NCBI GenBank assembly: GCA_016702545.1
Contig: JADJDT010000013.1
Span: 36,388-100,387, forward strand
Length of the DNA stretch: 64,000 nucleotides
Origin: Pseudomonadota bacterium
GTDB taxonomy: Bacteria > Myxococcota_A > Polyangia > GCA-2747355
Reading direction: 5' to 3'
Shown: one piece after another, positions 51,968 to 62,742 of the stretch
Numbering within the stretch: position 1 is the stretch's first letter
Layout: every line of letters starts with the position of its first letter
Position numbers and translations under genes: made by a program
The notes under the pieces: generated by a model
What the model saw: only the letters and a program-made list of their open reading frames with translations
Databases searched by the model: none
What the model was told of the DNA's origin: nothing

Positions 51968-52864
51968 TTATAGGGGATCCATCGCCTCACTGTCAAGCGC
52001 GCCCCCGCAGGTGTCAACCGCTGAAATTCCATCGGAATCGGCCAGATCCTGGGCCACTGCGCGCGCCTGCGCCGGGTTGTCGAAGAGGCCGAAGACGGTC
52101 GGCCCGCTGCCCGTCAGGCACGCGGCGCGCGCGCCGGCGGCGAGCAGGCGCTGCTTGAGCTGAGCGATCGGCGGGCACAGGCGCAGGGCCGGCGGCTCGA
52201 GGTCGTTGGCCACCCAAGGCAGGACGCTCCCTAGCGATCCGTCGGGTGAAGGGGGCTCCGGCGGCACCGCGCGCCGCTCGCCGCGCGCCAGGCCGAGGGC
52301 CGCGAAGACCTCGGCGGTCGCCAGCGGAAGGCCCGGATTGAGCAGCACGAGCGGCAGCGGCGGTACGCCAGCCAAGGGCGTCAAGCGCTCACCGACGCCC
52401 CCTGCACGTGCCACCCGCGGTTGCAGGAAGAAGGGCAGGTCGGCGCCGAGCTCGAGCGCCAGCGCCGCCAGCGCGTCCGCGCCGATCCCGCGGCCCTCGG
52501 CCGCGAAGTGCGCCTCGAGCCCGCGCAGCACCGCGGCTCCGTCGCTCGAACCGCCGCCGAGCCCCGCCGCCGCCCAGATGCGCTTGGTCACGCGCAGACT
52601 GACGGCTGCCGTCGCGCCGGCGCGCTCGAGGTAACGCTGCGCCGCGCGCGCGGCGAGATTCTGCGGCCCATCGAGGTCAGGGCGGCCGGGACAAACACAG
52701 GTCACGCGCGTCTGCGCCGCCACCTCGCAGCGCAGCTCGATCGTGTCGGCCAGGCTCAGCGGCACGAACACGCTGTCGAGCTCGTGGAAGCCATCGGCGC
52801 GCCGCCCCAAGACGCGCAGGGAGAGATTGATCTTGGCGGGCGCGCGCAGGGTGACGTGCAGCAT
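51968..52864 (-). CDS. ispE: 4-diphosphocytidyl-2-C-methyl-D-erythritol kinase
   Basis: A 298-residue GHMP kinase of the MEP pathway. Motifs are APAKINLSLRVLGRRADGFH, the ATP loop IWAAAGLGGGSSDGAAVLRG, and ACLTGSGPTVFGLF near the C-terminus. It heads the minus-strand series ispE, tRNA-Gln, prs, rplY, pth. Confidence 0.95.
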   Translation of the reverse strand: MLHVTLRAPAKINLSLRVLGRRADGFHELDSVFVPLSLADTIELRCEVAAQTRVTCVCPGRPDLDGPQNLAARAAQRYLERAGATAAVSLRVTKRIWAAAGLGGGSSDGAAVLRGLEAHFAAEGRGIGADALAALALELGADLPFFLQPRVARAGGVGERLTPLAGVPPLPLVLLNPGLPLATAEVFAALGLARGERRAVPPEPPSPDGSLGSVLPWVANDLEPPALRLCPPIAQLKQRLLAAGARAACLTGSGPTVFGLFDNPAQARAVAQDLADSDGISAVDTCGGALDSEAMDPL

Positions 52865-53062
52865 GGCGTATCGGCGTCCTCCCCGCTGGCCGAGCAGCGC
52901 GCGTACTCTCGGGGCGCGGGCCGGCGCTTGTCAACGGCGCGGCGGCGTGGCAGTGCGGGGCCCACCGACCTAGCTCGACGCCCCAGAGACCGGTTGCGCC
53001 GGGGCTTGAGCGCCAGCGCGGCGCGGACCGTCGAGCGCCTGCTCGCTCGCTCACCGCGGCCC

Positions 53063-53090
53063 TTGTGCCGCGAGCCTGCTGGGCTATGAT
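53063..53090 (+). promoter_or_regulatory. Candidate glmS promoter
   Basis: TTGTGC (53063-53068) and TATGAT (53085-53090), 16 bp apart, lie in the 302-bp divergent spacer between ispE and glmS, about 75 bp before the glmS start. I see no glmS ribozyme core in the leader. The rest of the spacer is non-coding. Confidence 0.45.
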
Positions 53091-53166
53091 GCCGCCGCTC
53101 GCGCGGCGGGCTCGGTTGGCGCAAGTCGCGCCGCCTCGGCGCCGTGGTCGGAGAGGAGCGTCCAGG

Positions 53167-54983
<1,817 letters not shown>

Positions 54984-55014
54984 GCGGTGGAGTGAGCGGC
55001 GGAATGAGCGCGCG

Positions 55015-55958
55015 ATGAGCAGCACCCCTCATAGCAAGGTCGCGATCATCGGCACCGGACCCGCCGGCTACACCGCGGCGCTCTACACGGCGCGGGCCGA
55101 GCTGGCGCCGGTGGTGATCGATGGCGTGCAGCCGGGCGGCCAGCTCACCACCACGACCGAGGTCGAGAACTTCCCCGGCTTCCCGCAGGGCATCCAGGGC
55201 CCCGATCTGATGGAGCTGCTGCGCCAGCAGGCGCTGCGCTTCGGCGCGCAGTACATCGGCGGCACGGTCGAGCGCGTGGACTTCGGTCAGCGCCCCTTGC
55301 TGCTCTACGTCGATGGTCAGCCGCGCAGCGCGGACGCGGTGATCATCTGCACCGGGGCCTCGGCCAAATACCTCGGCCTCGAGTCCGAGCGGCGGCTGCT
55401 CGGCCACGGCGTCTCGGCCTGTGCTACCTGCGACGGCTTCTTCTATCGGGGCAAGGAAGTGGCCGTCGTCGGGGCGGCGACACCGCGCTGGAGGAGGCGC
55501 TCTTCCTCACGCGCTTCGCCACCAAGGTGACCTTGATCCACCGCCGCGACGAGCTGCGCGGCTCCAAGATCATGCGCACGCGCGCGCTCGAGCACCCCAA
55601 GATCACCCTGCGCTGGAACAGCGTCGTCAGCGAGGTGCTGGGAGACCCGGCCCACGGTGGCCTGCGGGGCCTGCGCTTACGCGACGTCCACACGGGCGCC
55701 GAGGGCGAGCTGGCCTGTCACGGGCTCTTCGTCGCGATCGGCCACCAGCCCAATACGGGGCCCTTCGTCGACGCGCTCGAGACCGACGAGCTCGGCTACC
55801 TCAAGGTACAGCCGGGGAGCGCGCGCACCGCGATCCCCGGCGTCTTCGCCGCCGGCGACGTGATCGACCGCGTCTACCGCCAGGCCATCACCGCCGCCGG
55901 CATGGGCTGCATGGCCGCCATCGACTGTGAGCGCTGGCTGGCCGAACACGCCGCCTGA
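55015..55958 (+). CDS. trxB: Thioredoxin reductase (frame-broken)
   Basis: An NADPH- and FAD-dependent reductase of thioredoxin. FAD motif VAIIGTGPAGYTAALYTARA, redox motif CATCDGFFYRGKEVAVVG, NADPH-binding part RFATKVTLIHRRDELRGSKI, C-terminal GVFAAGDVIDRVYRQAITAA. A G is missing in a G-run near 55471-55474; GGGDTALEEALF should follow AVVG. The corrected length is 314 residues, normal for the family. It lies 31 bp after glmS. Confidence 0.95.
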
Positions 55959-56066
55959 GCCGCCCGCCCCGCTCCCTGGCGGCACTCCCGCCAGCGCCCG
56001 GGGCTTGCCAGGGCGCCGCGCGTCGGAGAGAGTGCCGCCCGTCGTTCTTGCGCCGGGGGGAACTCG

Positions 56067-57404
56067 ATGTCAGCCGCCAGTGACGCCAAGCTCGCGAACC
56101 GCATCCTCAGGGGCTTGGTGTACGGCGCTGTCGCCGGCGCGCTCGTGCTGGTCCTTGCGCCCTACGTTCCGGGACTGCTCACAGGCGCTCACTGGGCGGC
56201 GACGCACGTCTTCGATCCGCTCGGGCAGGTCTTCCTGCGGATGCTCTTCTTTGTCGTGATCCCGCTCGTCTTCGCCTCGCTCGCTGGCGGCGTCGTCCAG
56301 CTCGGTAGCTTGTCCGACCTCGGGCCGCTCGCGGGACGCACCTTCGCGCTCTTCGTTGCCAACATGGCGATCGCGGCGACGCTCGGCCTGCTGATGATGA
56401 ACCTGCTCAACCCCGGTGGCCGCATGGCGCCGGAGACCCCGCGCCGACTGGTGCAGGTCTACAGCCCCCAGGCCAGTCAACACGCGGCGACGCGCGACGC
56501 GCAAGCCGCCGTCACGCCCGCCAGCGTCGTCGACATGCTGATGCCGAAGAACCTCTTCGGCGCCTTCGTCGGCAACCAGCGCAACCTGTTGGGCGAGGTG
56601 CTGCCGCTGATCGTCTTCGCGATCCTGCTCGGTGCCGCGGGCCTCGGGCTGACCGAGGCGCGGCGCAAACGGCTGCTCGACGGGCTCGAAACCGTCAGCG
56701 AGCTGATGACGGGCATCGTGCACTTCGCCTTGAGGCTCGCGCCTTACGCGGTGCCGGCGATGATCTTCAGCGTGGTGGTGAAGGTCGGCTTCGACATCTT
56801 GCTCTCGCTCGGCCTCTTCGTGCTCGGCTGCGCTTCGATGTTGCTGCTGCACCTTTTCGGCACGATGTCGCTCTGGCTCAAGTTCTTGGCCAAGCGCAAT
56901 CCACGGGAGTTCTTCACCGAGATCAAGGATGTGCTGGTCACCGCCTTTTCGACCAGCTCGAGCAGCGCGACGCTGCCTGCTGCGCTGACCGCCTGCCGCG
57001 AGCGGCTGGGGATCTCCCCTTCGACGGCGGGCTTCGTCCTGCCGCTCGGCACCACGATGAACATGAGCGGCACGGCGCTCTACGAGGGCTGCGTGGTGCT
57101 CTTTGTAGCCCAGGTGTTCGAGGTCCACCTCAACCTAGGTGAACAGGTGACCTTAGTCTTCCTCTCGATGCTGAGCGCGGTGGCGGTGGCCGCGATTCCC
57201 GGTGGCTCGCTACCGCTGATCGCCGGCCTGCTCGTCGCCTTCGGCGTGCCGGCCGAAGGCATCGGCATCATCCTCGGCGTCGACCGCCTGCTCGACATGA
57301 CCCGCACCCTCACCAACGTCGGCTCCGACATGGTCACGACCGCCGTCGTCGACGCGCGCCAGCGCGCGACCGGCCACGCGGGACAGGCCGCGCAGAGCGA
57401 CTGA
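56067..57404 (+). CDS. Dicarboxylate/amino acid:cation symporter (DAACS)
   Basis: A 445-residue membrane transporter of the GltP/DctA family. Signatures are the serine-rich reentrant loop STSSSSATLPAALTACRERL, PLGTTMNMSGTALYEGCVVL, AAIPGGSLPLIAGLLVAFGV and ILGVDRLLDMTRTLTNVGSD. Between the second and third helices it has a ~50-residue polar insert (MAPETPRRLVQVYSPQASQH). The substrate (glutamate, aspartate or C4-dicarboxylate) cannot be fixed from sequence alone. Confidence 0.92.
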   Translation: MSAASDAKLANRILRGLVYGAVAGALVLVLAPYVPGLLTGAHWAATHVFDPLGQVFLRMLFFVVIPLVFASLAGGVVQLGSLSDLGPLAGRTFALFVANMAIAATLGLLMMNLLNPGGRMAPETPRRLVQVYSPQASQHAATRDAQAAVTPASVVDMLMPKNLFGAFVGNQRNLLGEVLPLIVFAILLGAAGLGLTEARRKRLLDGLETVSELMTGIVHFALRLAPYAVPAMIFSVVVKVGFDILLSLGLFVLGCASMLLLHLFGTMSLWLKFLAKRNPREFFTEIKDVLVTAFSTSSSSATLPAALTACRERLGISPSTAGFVLPLGTTMNMSGTALYEGCVVLFVAQVFEVHLNLGEQVTLVFLSMLSAVAVAAIPGGSLPLIAGLLVAFGVPAEGIGIILGVDRLLDMTRTLTNVGSDMVTTAVVDARQRATGHAGQAAQSD

Positions 57405-57519
57405 GGGCTGTGGACGTCGATCAGCCTGTTCGGCGCTCTGGGCCAGGCGCTGCCCGCCTTTCGGGAGGGATATCGCCCAGGTGAGCGGTGGGGGCAGTTG
57501 ACTCAGGTGAGCGGTGGGG

Positions 57520-58209
57520 TCAACAGGGTCGCATCACCTGCAAGCGCCGCGTCTGCGTGGCTTCGCCGGCGAAGGTGAGCCGCAGGCTGAGGATCATCGC
57601 TTTGCCGCACTCCCCCCAGGGGTCCACGAGCGTTGTGATCGCGCGGCCCTTTCCCGGGGCCCGCATGAAGGTCAGGTGGTCGACGAGGGTGGAACCCGCG
57701 GGTAGCTCGGTCGGCGCGCAGGGTTCGCCGGGCGTCAGAGCGCAGAGATCACAGCTCAGGTTGTGGACCCTCATTTCGTTCGACGCGCTCGCGACGGCCG
57801 GCGCCTGCGCTTCGGGTGACGCGGCTTGCGGCACGTCCTTCGTTGCGACGTCTTGCTCCCACTCGAGCCGCAGCGCTTTGGTACTACGGTTATGCACGCG
57901 GAGCGCCAGGCCTGGTCCGAACGCATCGAGCTGCAGCGTGAGGCGCGTGTCCTCGAGCCGCACCGGCGCCACCTGAGCCGCGCGCTCGTTTGACCTTTTC
58001 GGCAGCTCCTCGCGACACTCGCCGTCCCAGCGCAAGGCCACGCCATTCAGGGGCTTCGAGGGGCTGCTCGCCGCTGACCGCAGCCAACCGTCCAGGGCTT
58101 GCAGGTGGACGCGTAACGCATAGGGCCTGTTGGAGGCACTGGCCACCTGGTCGCCCCCCACGCCATCACTCTGGCGGCCAGGGATCGGCGGGACCGTCGC
58201 GCCAGCCAC
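57520..58209 (-). CDS. C-terminal part of a split surface protein
   Basis: About 229 residues, unrecognised, closely similar to residues ~100-310 of the protein at 60097-61104 (both have RVHLQAL-GWLRS, GPGLAL and the PGKGRAITTLVDPWG block). In that paralogue this region follows VALDLNGSGWRDGPA without a break. Here the same words end the neighbouring frame at 58166, so a 1-base shift near 58170-58210 probably splits one gene. Two cysteine pairs (LSCDLCAL, GEPCAP) suggest an exported domain. Confidence 0.6.
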   Translation of the reverse strand: MAGATVPPIPGRQSDGVGGDQVASASNRPYALRVHLQALDGWLRSAASSPSKPLNGVALRWDGECREELPKRSNERAAQVAPVRLEDTRLTLQLDAFGPGLALRVHNRSTKALRLEWEQDVATKDVPQAASPEAQAPAVASASNEMRVHNLSCDLCALTPGEPCAPTELPAGSTLVDHLTFMRAPGKGRAITTLVDPWGECGKAMILSLRLTFAGEATQTRRLQVMRPC

Positions 58210-59095
58210 TCGCGTTCAGGTCCAGCGCCACGAATCGCATGGTCCCCGCGCGCTCGGCATGCGTGAGCCACAGCCGCCCGTTGTCAGTCGACGTCGTGAG
58301 TGCACAGGTCCGCACCAGAGCACGACACGAGCGGGCATCGATGAGCAGGGTCTCCCCGGAGGTGGCATCGACGGCCAACACGCCGCCGTTGCTCGACAGG
58401 CGGAGCGTCGTTTTCGTCGACACCTGGCAGCGAGTTCGCGCGCGCGGTCCGCCGGGGCCGTCGTCCAGCTCGAGGACGTGAGCCTCCGTCCTGGAGCCGC
58501 ACACCGGGGCGCTCCGGCGCTGTTCGATGAGCAGCGCCACGCTGCGGCCGTCGCGCGCACTGGCGATCGCCCAGACGTGGCCGGCGATCGGCAAGAGGGC
58601 CAGCCGCCGGCCGTCGGCGGCGTCGAAAACCCCCAGCCCCCGTGTGCCCCCAACGGCCACCCGCCTCGAGCCGACGAAAGCGACTGCATAGGCTTCAGCG
58701 GCGGCGGAACGTCTCCAGCGGCGAACTCCCGTGCGTGCTTCCCGCAGCTCTAGGGCATGCTCGCCTTCGGGGAGCAGGGCCACGTGCGTGCCAGCGGGGT
58801 CGAAGGCTCCAGCGTAGGCCTGAGCCTGCCAGAGCATGCGCAAGGATGCGGTGTCGAAGAGCCGGACGAGCGAGTGGTCGTCGTGGGGCCCCGGTCCGAG
58901 TTCGACGAGCAGCAGGGACCCGTCTGCCGAGAAGGTCATGCTCTCAAAATATTTGCCCTCGAACATGCGAATGCCGCGCCCAAGGCGAGGATCGCGATAT
59001 GCCTCCGGCAGCGGCGGTCGGCAGGCCGGCGCGGCTCCAAGGAGCGCGAGGAACGCCACGAGCGGCGCCCAAATATCCAGCCGACCGTGGCTCAC
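58166..59095 (-). CDS. WD40-like lipoprotein (N-terminal part of split gene)
   Basis: A 309-residue lipoprotein: signal LVAFLALLGAAPAC, then repeated strands with beta-propeller character (GKYFESMTFSADGSLLLVEL, LVRLFDTASLRMLWQAQAY, HVWAIASARDGRSVALLIEQ). It ends VALDLNASGWRDGPA before running out of frame, and probably continues as 58209-57520. GTG 59095 gives a proper lipoprotein signal; the longer frame is arginine-rich and overlaps the next gene. It lies 28 bp after the hypothetical gene at 59124. Confidence 0.65.
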   Translation of the reverse strand: MSHGRLDIWAPLVAFLALLGAAPACRPPLPEAYRDPRLGRGIRMFEGKYFESMTFSADGSLLLVELGPGPHDDHSLVRLFDTASLRMLWQAQAYAGAFDPAGTHVALLPEGEHALELREARTGVRRWRRSAAAEAYAVAFVGSRRVAVGGTRGLGVFDAADGRRLALLPIAGHVWAIASARDGRSVALLIEQRRSAPVCGSRTEAHVLELDDGPGGPRARTRCQVSTKTTLRLSSNGGVLAVDATSGETLLIDARSCRALVRTCALTTSTDNGRLWLTHAERAGTMRFVALDLNASGWRDGPADPWPPE

Positions 59096-59123
59096 GGCTG
59101 GCACCGTGCGGCGGCGACGCCGA

Positions 59124-59702
59124 TCAGCGGGGCCCGATCCCACCCTGCTCGAGCAAGGCCTGCCGCAGGCGAAAAACGTCGGTGAAGCTCTTTGGCGTGA
59201 ACGCGTGGGCGAGCGCCTGACCCGCCTGGAGCGGCGGGAAGACCCAGGCGCTGTTGCTGGCGAGTAGGCCGTAGTAGTCGAGGTGCGCCTGCACGAATGG
59301 AGCCCTGGAGAACTTCTTGAAGTGGAGTGACGCGATGCTGCGCTTCTCTCGCGACGACCAGGCGTCGTCCGACGCCTCGGGGTCGGTGAAATCCGCGCGG
59401 CGCGTGAGCACGGCCTTGAGCGCCCTGCTGTAGCTGCTCTTGAACTGCAGGGCACCGGGGAAAGACGAGTGCTCTTCTTCGACGAAGCCCCAAAGGTACA
59501 TGCTGCGCAGCTTGACGTAGCAGACCAGCACGGTCAATCGAAGGTCGGGTTTGTCGCTCTCCTTGGGGTCCGGAAACCAGAGTTTCTTGAAACCGCGCGT
59601 CTCCAGATCGTGCTGCACGTAGCTCGGGAGATCGGCCCAGTCGGGTACGGCTTGCGAATTCGGGGTGCAGGTTGCCGGCACCGCAGCACGTGAAGCCATC
59701 AT
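59124..59702 (-). CDS. Hypothetical protein
   Basis: A 192-residue soluble protein with no recognised domain. It is Trp-, Phe- and Lys-rich (SYVQHDLETRGFKKLWFPDP, LHFKKFSRAPFVQAHLDYYG), with no signal peptide. ATG 59702 is preceded by GAGGTGACCG. It is transcribed with the downstream lipoprotein gene. The 394-bp spacer upstream (59703-60096) holds only a short hairpin (CCGGGC...GCCCGG, 59738-59754) and no gene I can support. Confidence 0.6.
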   Translation of the reverse strand: MMASRAAVPATCTPNSQAVPDWADLPSYVQHDLETRGFKKLWFPDPKESDKPDLRLTVLVCYVKLRSMYLWGFVEEEHSSFPGALQFKSSYSRALKAVLTRRADFTDPEASDDAWSSREKRSIASLHFKKFSRAPFVQAHLDYYGLLASNSAWVFPPLQAGQALAHAFTPKSFTDVFRLRQALLEQGGIGPR

Positions 59703-60096
59703 CGGTCACCTCACTCTATAACTCTGGCAGGGAAGATCCGGGCTTGGTGCCCGGTTTGCTGGCGCTGGCGTTCGCCGTGGCCTAGCGCCACGAGCAGCCC
59801 TGCCGAGAGGTGGTTGAGCAACGCCATCGGGCGCCGTTTTCGGTGCGGAGCGCCAGGAAGTTGCGTGGACCGAGGAGCGGCCGCCGAGGAGGCGTGAAAG
59901 CCGATCTAACCACACGTGGAGGCGGCCGAGGTTTTGCGTCTTCAGCCGGGGTTGATAGGACGAGCGTTTGGAGCGCGCTTCTTAATCCATTAGACACGCC
60001 ATGACCTGAACAGAGCGTTCGATCCAACGTTGGAAGCCTTCGTTCATGTCATGGCAGCTATCGTCGCGTCGCGGCCCTGATGGAGAGGCGCTTCCT

Positions 60097-61104
60097 TCAG
60101 GACGCGTCATCGCTCAGCTGAGTTGAGGTGGGCGGTGGGGTCAACAGGGTCGCATCACCTGCAAGCGCCGCGTCTGCGTGGCTTCGCCGGCGAAGGTGAG
60201 CCGTAGGCTGAGGATCAGCGCTTTGCCGCACTCCCCAGGGGTCCACGAGCGTTGTGATCGCGCGGCCCTTTCCCGGGGCGCGCAAGAAGGTCAGGTGGTC
60301 GACGAGGGTGGAACCCGAGGGCAGCTCGGTCGGCGTGCAGGGCTCGCCGGGGCTCAGATCGCAGAGTGAAGCGCCCACGGTGTGGACCTTCGTTTCGATC
60401 GACGGGCTCGCGACCGTCGCCGCATGCTCTTCGGGTGACGCGCCTAGCGTCACGTCCTTCGTTGCGACGCGTTGCTCCCACTCGAGTCGCAGCGCTTTGC
60501 TGCTGCGGTTATGGAGGCGGAGCGCCAGGCCTGGCCCGAACGCATCGAGTTGCAGCGTGAAGCGCGTTTCCTCGAGCCGCACCGCCGACACCTCAGCCGC
60601 GCGCTCGTTCGACCGTGGCGGGATGCGCGCGCGACACTCGTCGTCCCAGCGCAAGGCCACGCCATTCACGGGCTTCGGAGGGCCGCTCGCCGTTGACCGC
60701 AGCCAACCGTGCAGTGCTTGCAGGTGGACGCGCAGCGCATGGGGCCTGCCGTCCTCTCTGAAGGCGTTGGCCACCTGGTCGCGGCCCAGTGCCATCACGC
60801 TGGCGGCCACGGGAAAGGCGGGACCGTCGCGCCAGCCACTCCCGTTCAGGTCCAGCGCCACGAGTCGCTCCTCGCCCATGCCGCCGTCGGCGGGCCCGAC
60901 GCAGGTGCGGTTGGGGAGGTCGCAGCGCTGGCCCTGGGGACAGGGGCGCGTCGCGCTGCAGAAGGTGGGGTCGTCGGTCGCGCAGGCGGTCAGCGCCAGG
61001 GCGAGGGCGGCGCAGGCGAAGGCCGCCGGGGCCGAGCGGGCGCGGCGCGCGCGGGCGTGCGCCGCTGGCGTGCGCTGCGCGGTGCTGTGGCGCGCGCTGC
61101 TCAT
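60097..61104 (-). CDS. Chimeric lipoprotein, paralogue of 57520-58209
   Basis: About 335 residues. The signal and first ~75 residues (ALALALTACATDDPTFCSAT, then CPQGQRCDLPNRTCVGPADG) match the starts of the beta-helix genes downstream on the same array. From VALDLNGSGWRDGPA on it matches the C-terminal part of the 57.5-59.1 kb gene. It is therefore a chimera of two local families. After DPWG the frame differs from the paralogue because CCCCCC there is CCCC here (near 60232), so the true end is probably at about 60147 (RRLQVMRPC). It overlaps the next upstream gene by 4 bases. Confidence 0.65.
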   Translation of the reverse strand: MSSARHSTAQRTPAAHARARRARSAPAAFACAALALALTACATDDPTFCSATRPCPQGQRCDLPNRTCVGPADGGMGEERLVALDLNGSGWRDGPAFPVAASVMALGRDQVANAFREDGRPHALRVHLQALHGWLRSTASGPPKPVNGVALRWDDECRARIPPRSNERAAEVSAVRLEETRFTLQLDAFGPGLALRLHNRSSKALRLEWEQRVATKDVTLGASPEEHAATVASPSIETKVHTVGASLCDLSPGEPCTPTELPSGSTLVDHLTFLRAPGKGRAITTLVDPWGVRQSADPQPTAHLRRRSHADAALAGDATLLTPPPTSTQLSDDAS

Positions 61105-62742
61105 TGGACCTCGAAGGCGCCGAGGTCGACCTTGGTGCCCTTGATGCGGGGGGCGTTGTCGTGGTCGAGGCGGCTCTGGGCGACGGCGGCGTTGTCGCCC
61201 TTGTCGTTGAGGCAGACGCCGGTGGTGGGCTTGAAGGCGGTGAGGGCGCAGGCGTCGCCGAGGGTGCCGGCGACGAGGCTGGAGGGGGCGACGGTGCAGA
61301 GGGCGACGTTGAGGGAGTTGGCGGCGACGAGGCTGTTGACGAGCTGGGTGGTGGCGGTCGAGCAGAGGACGCCGGCGGCCGTGCCGTCGGCGGCGAGGTT
61401 GCTGACGACGGTGTTGTTGAGGAAGGTGACGCCCGTGGCGCTGGCGAAGCTCACGCCGCCGGTGGTGGAGCCGCCGGCGCCGGCGGTGCCGTTGCCGTAG
61501 AGGAGGGTGTCGCTGACGATGAAGCGGCCGTTGGCGAGTGCCAGGCCGCCGCCGTCGTTGGCGTGGAGGGTGCTGCGGCGGACGGTGACGTCGCAGTAGC
61601 TGGACTCGAGGCCCTTGCCCGTGTGGCCCGAGAGGGTGGTCTCGAGGAGGGTGACGCTGCTGCGGTGGGTGGCGTCGGCGTCACAGGTGAGGGCGTTGCC
61701 GACGACGGGGGAGCCGAGGGGCCGGACGATGGCGAGGTTCTGCAGCTGGAGCGTCGCGTTGGTGCCGACGTCGATTGTGGGCGCGGCGCTGGGGCGCAGG
61801 ATGACGTCGTCGGGCTTGGCGCCGAGGCCGATGAGGAGGGCGCGCTTGCCGGCGGCGAGGGTGGCGCCGAGGGTGTAGGTGCCGGGGCGGAGGCCGAGGA
61901 CGGGCTTGGTCGCGCTGAGCTGGCCGAAGGCGGTGTTGAGGTTGGCGTCGGTGGTGGGGTCGGTGAGGCGCAGAATGTCCTTGGGGTCGACGCAGGTGCC
62001 GCGGCCGCTGGCGTGGGCCTCGGCGCGGTCGCAGAGGCTGGTGGGGAGGCAGTCGGCGGCGGTGGCGCAGGTGGTGGGGCAGTTGGCGCTGAGGCCGGAG
62101 CCGGTGCAGCGCGAGAAGGCGCAGCGCTTGGTGGTGGCGGCGGTGGCCTTGTTGCAGCGGCCGTCGTCGCTGCAGCGGAAGGTCAGGGCCTGGGTGTCGC
62201 CGGTGGCGGGGTCGGTGCGGCAGGCGCCGTCGCAGACCTTGGTGGGGTCGAAGCGGCAGCGGCGCGCGCCGTCACAGGTGCCGGCGCAGGGCGCGTCGGT
62301 GCCGGCGCACTCTGCCGCGGGGTCCTGGCCCTCGGGGATGGCGGTGCAGGTGCCGAGCGCCCCGGCGAGGTCGCAGCGCTCGCAGACGCCGGCGCAGGCG
62401 CTCTGACAGCAGCGCCCATCGACGCAGAAGCCGCTGGCGCACGCCCCCGCCCCCTCACAAGCGGTGCCCACCGCCTGCGTCCCCCGCGCATCGCTGCGCC
62501 CGGCCCCGTCGCCCATGCCGCCGTCGGCGGGCCCGACGCAGGTGCGGTTGGGGAGGTCGCAGCGCTGGCCCCTGGGGGGGGGGGCGCGTCGGGCGCACAG
62601 AAGGTGGGGTCGTCGGTCGCGCAGGCGGTCAGCGCCAGGGGCGAGGGCGGCGCCGGCGAAGGGCACCGGGGCCGGGCGGGCGCGGCGCGAGCGGCGCTGC
62701 GCCGGTGGCGTGCTGCGCGGTGCTGTGGCGCGCGCTGCTCAT
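61101..62742 (-). CDS. Cys-rich right-handed beta-helix surface lipoprotein
   Basis: About 545 residues. After the start at ATG 62742 (SSARHSTAQHATG) the signal region is frame-broken around 62570-62660, including a run of ten or more G. The continuous part has a Cys-rich region (GACASGFCVDGRCCQSACAG, DAPCAGTCDGARRCRFDPTK), then parallel-beta-helix repeats (LQLQNLAIVRPLGSPVVGNA, VTLLETTLSGHTGKGLESSY, DGGGLALANGRFIVSDTLLY), ending KVDLGAFEVQ, typical of choice-of-anchor surface proteins. Attachment to the outer membrane is inferred. Confidence 0.7.

Noticed and set aside
52865..53166. glmS ribozyme in the glmS leader
   Set aside because: I could not find the conserved ribozyme core; the leader shows only a plausible promoter and ribosome-binding site.
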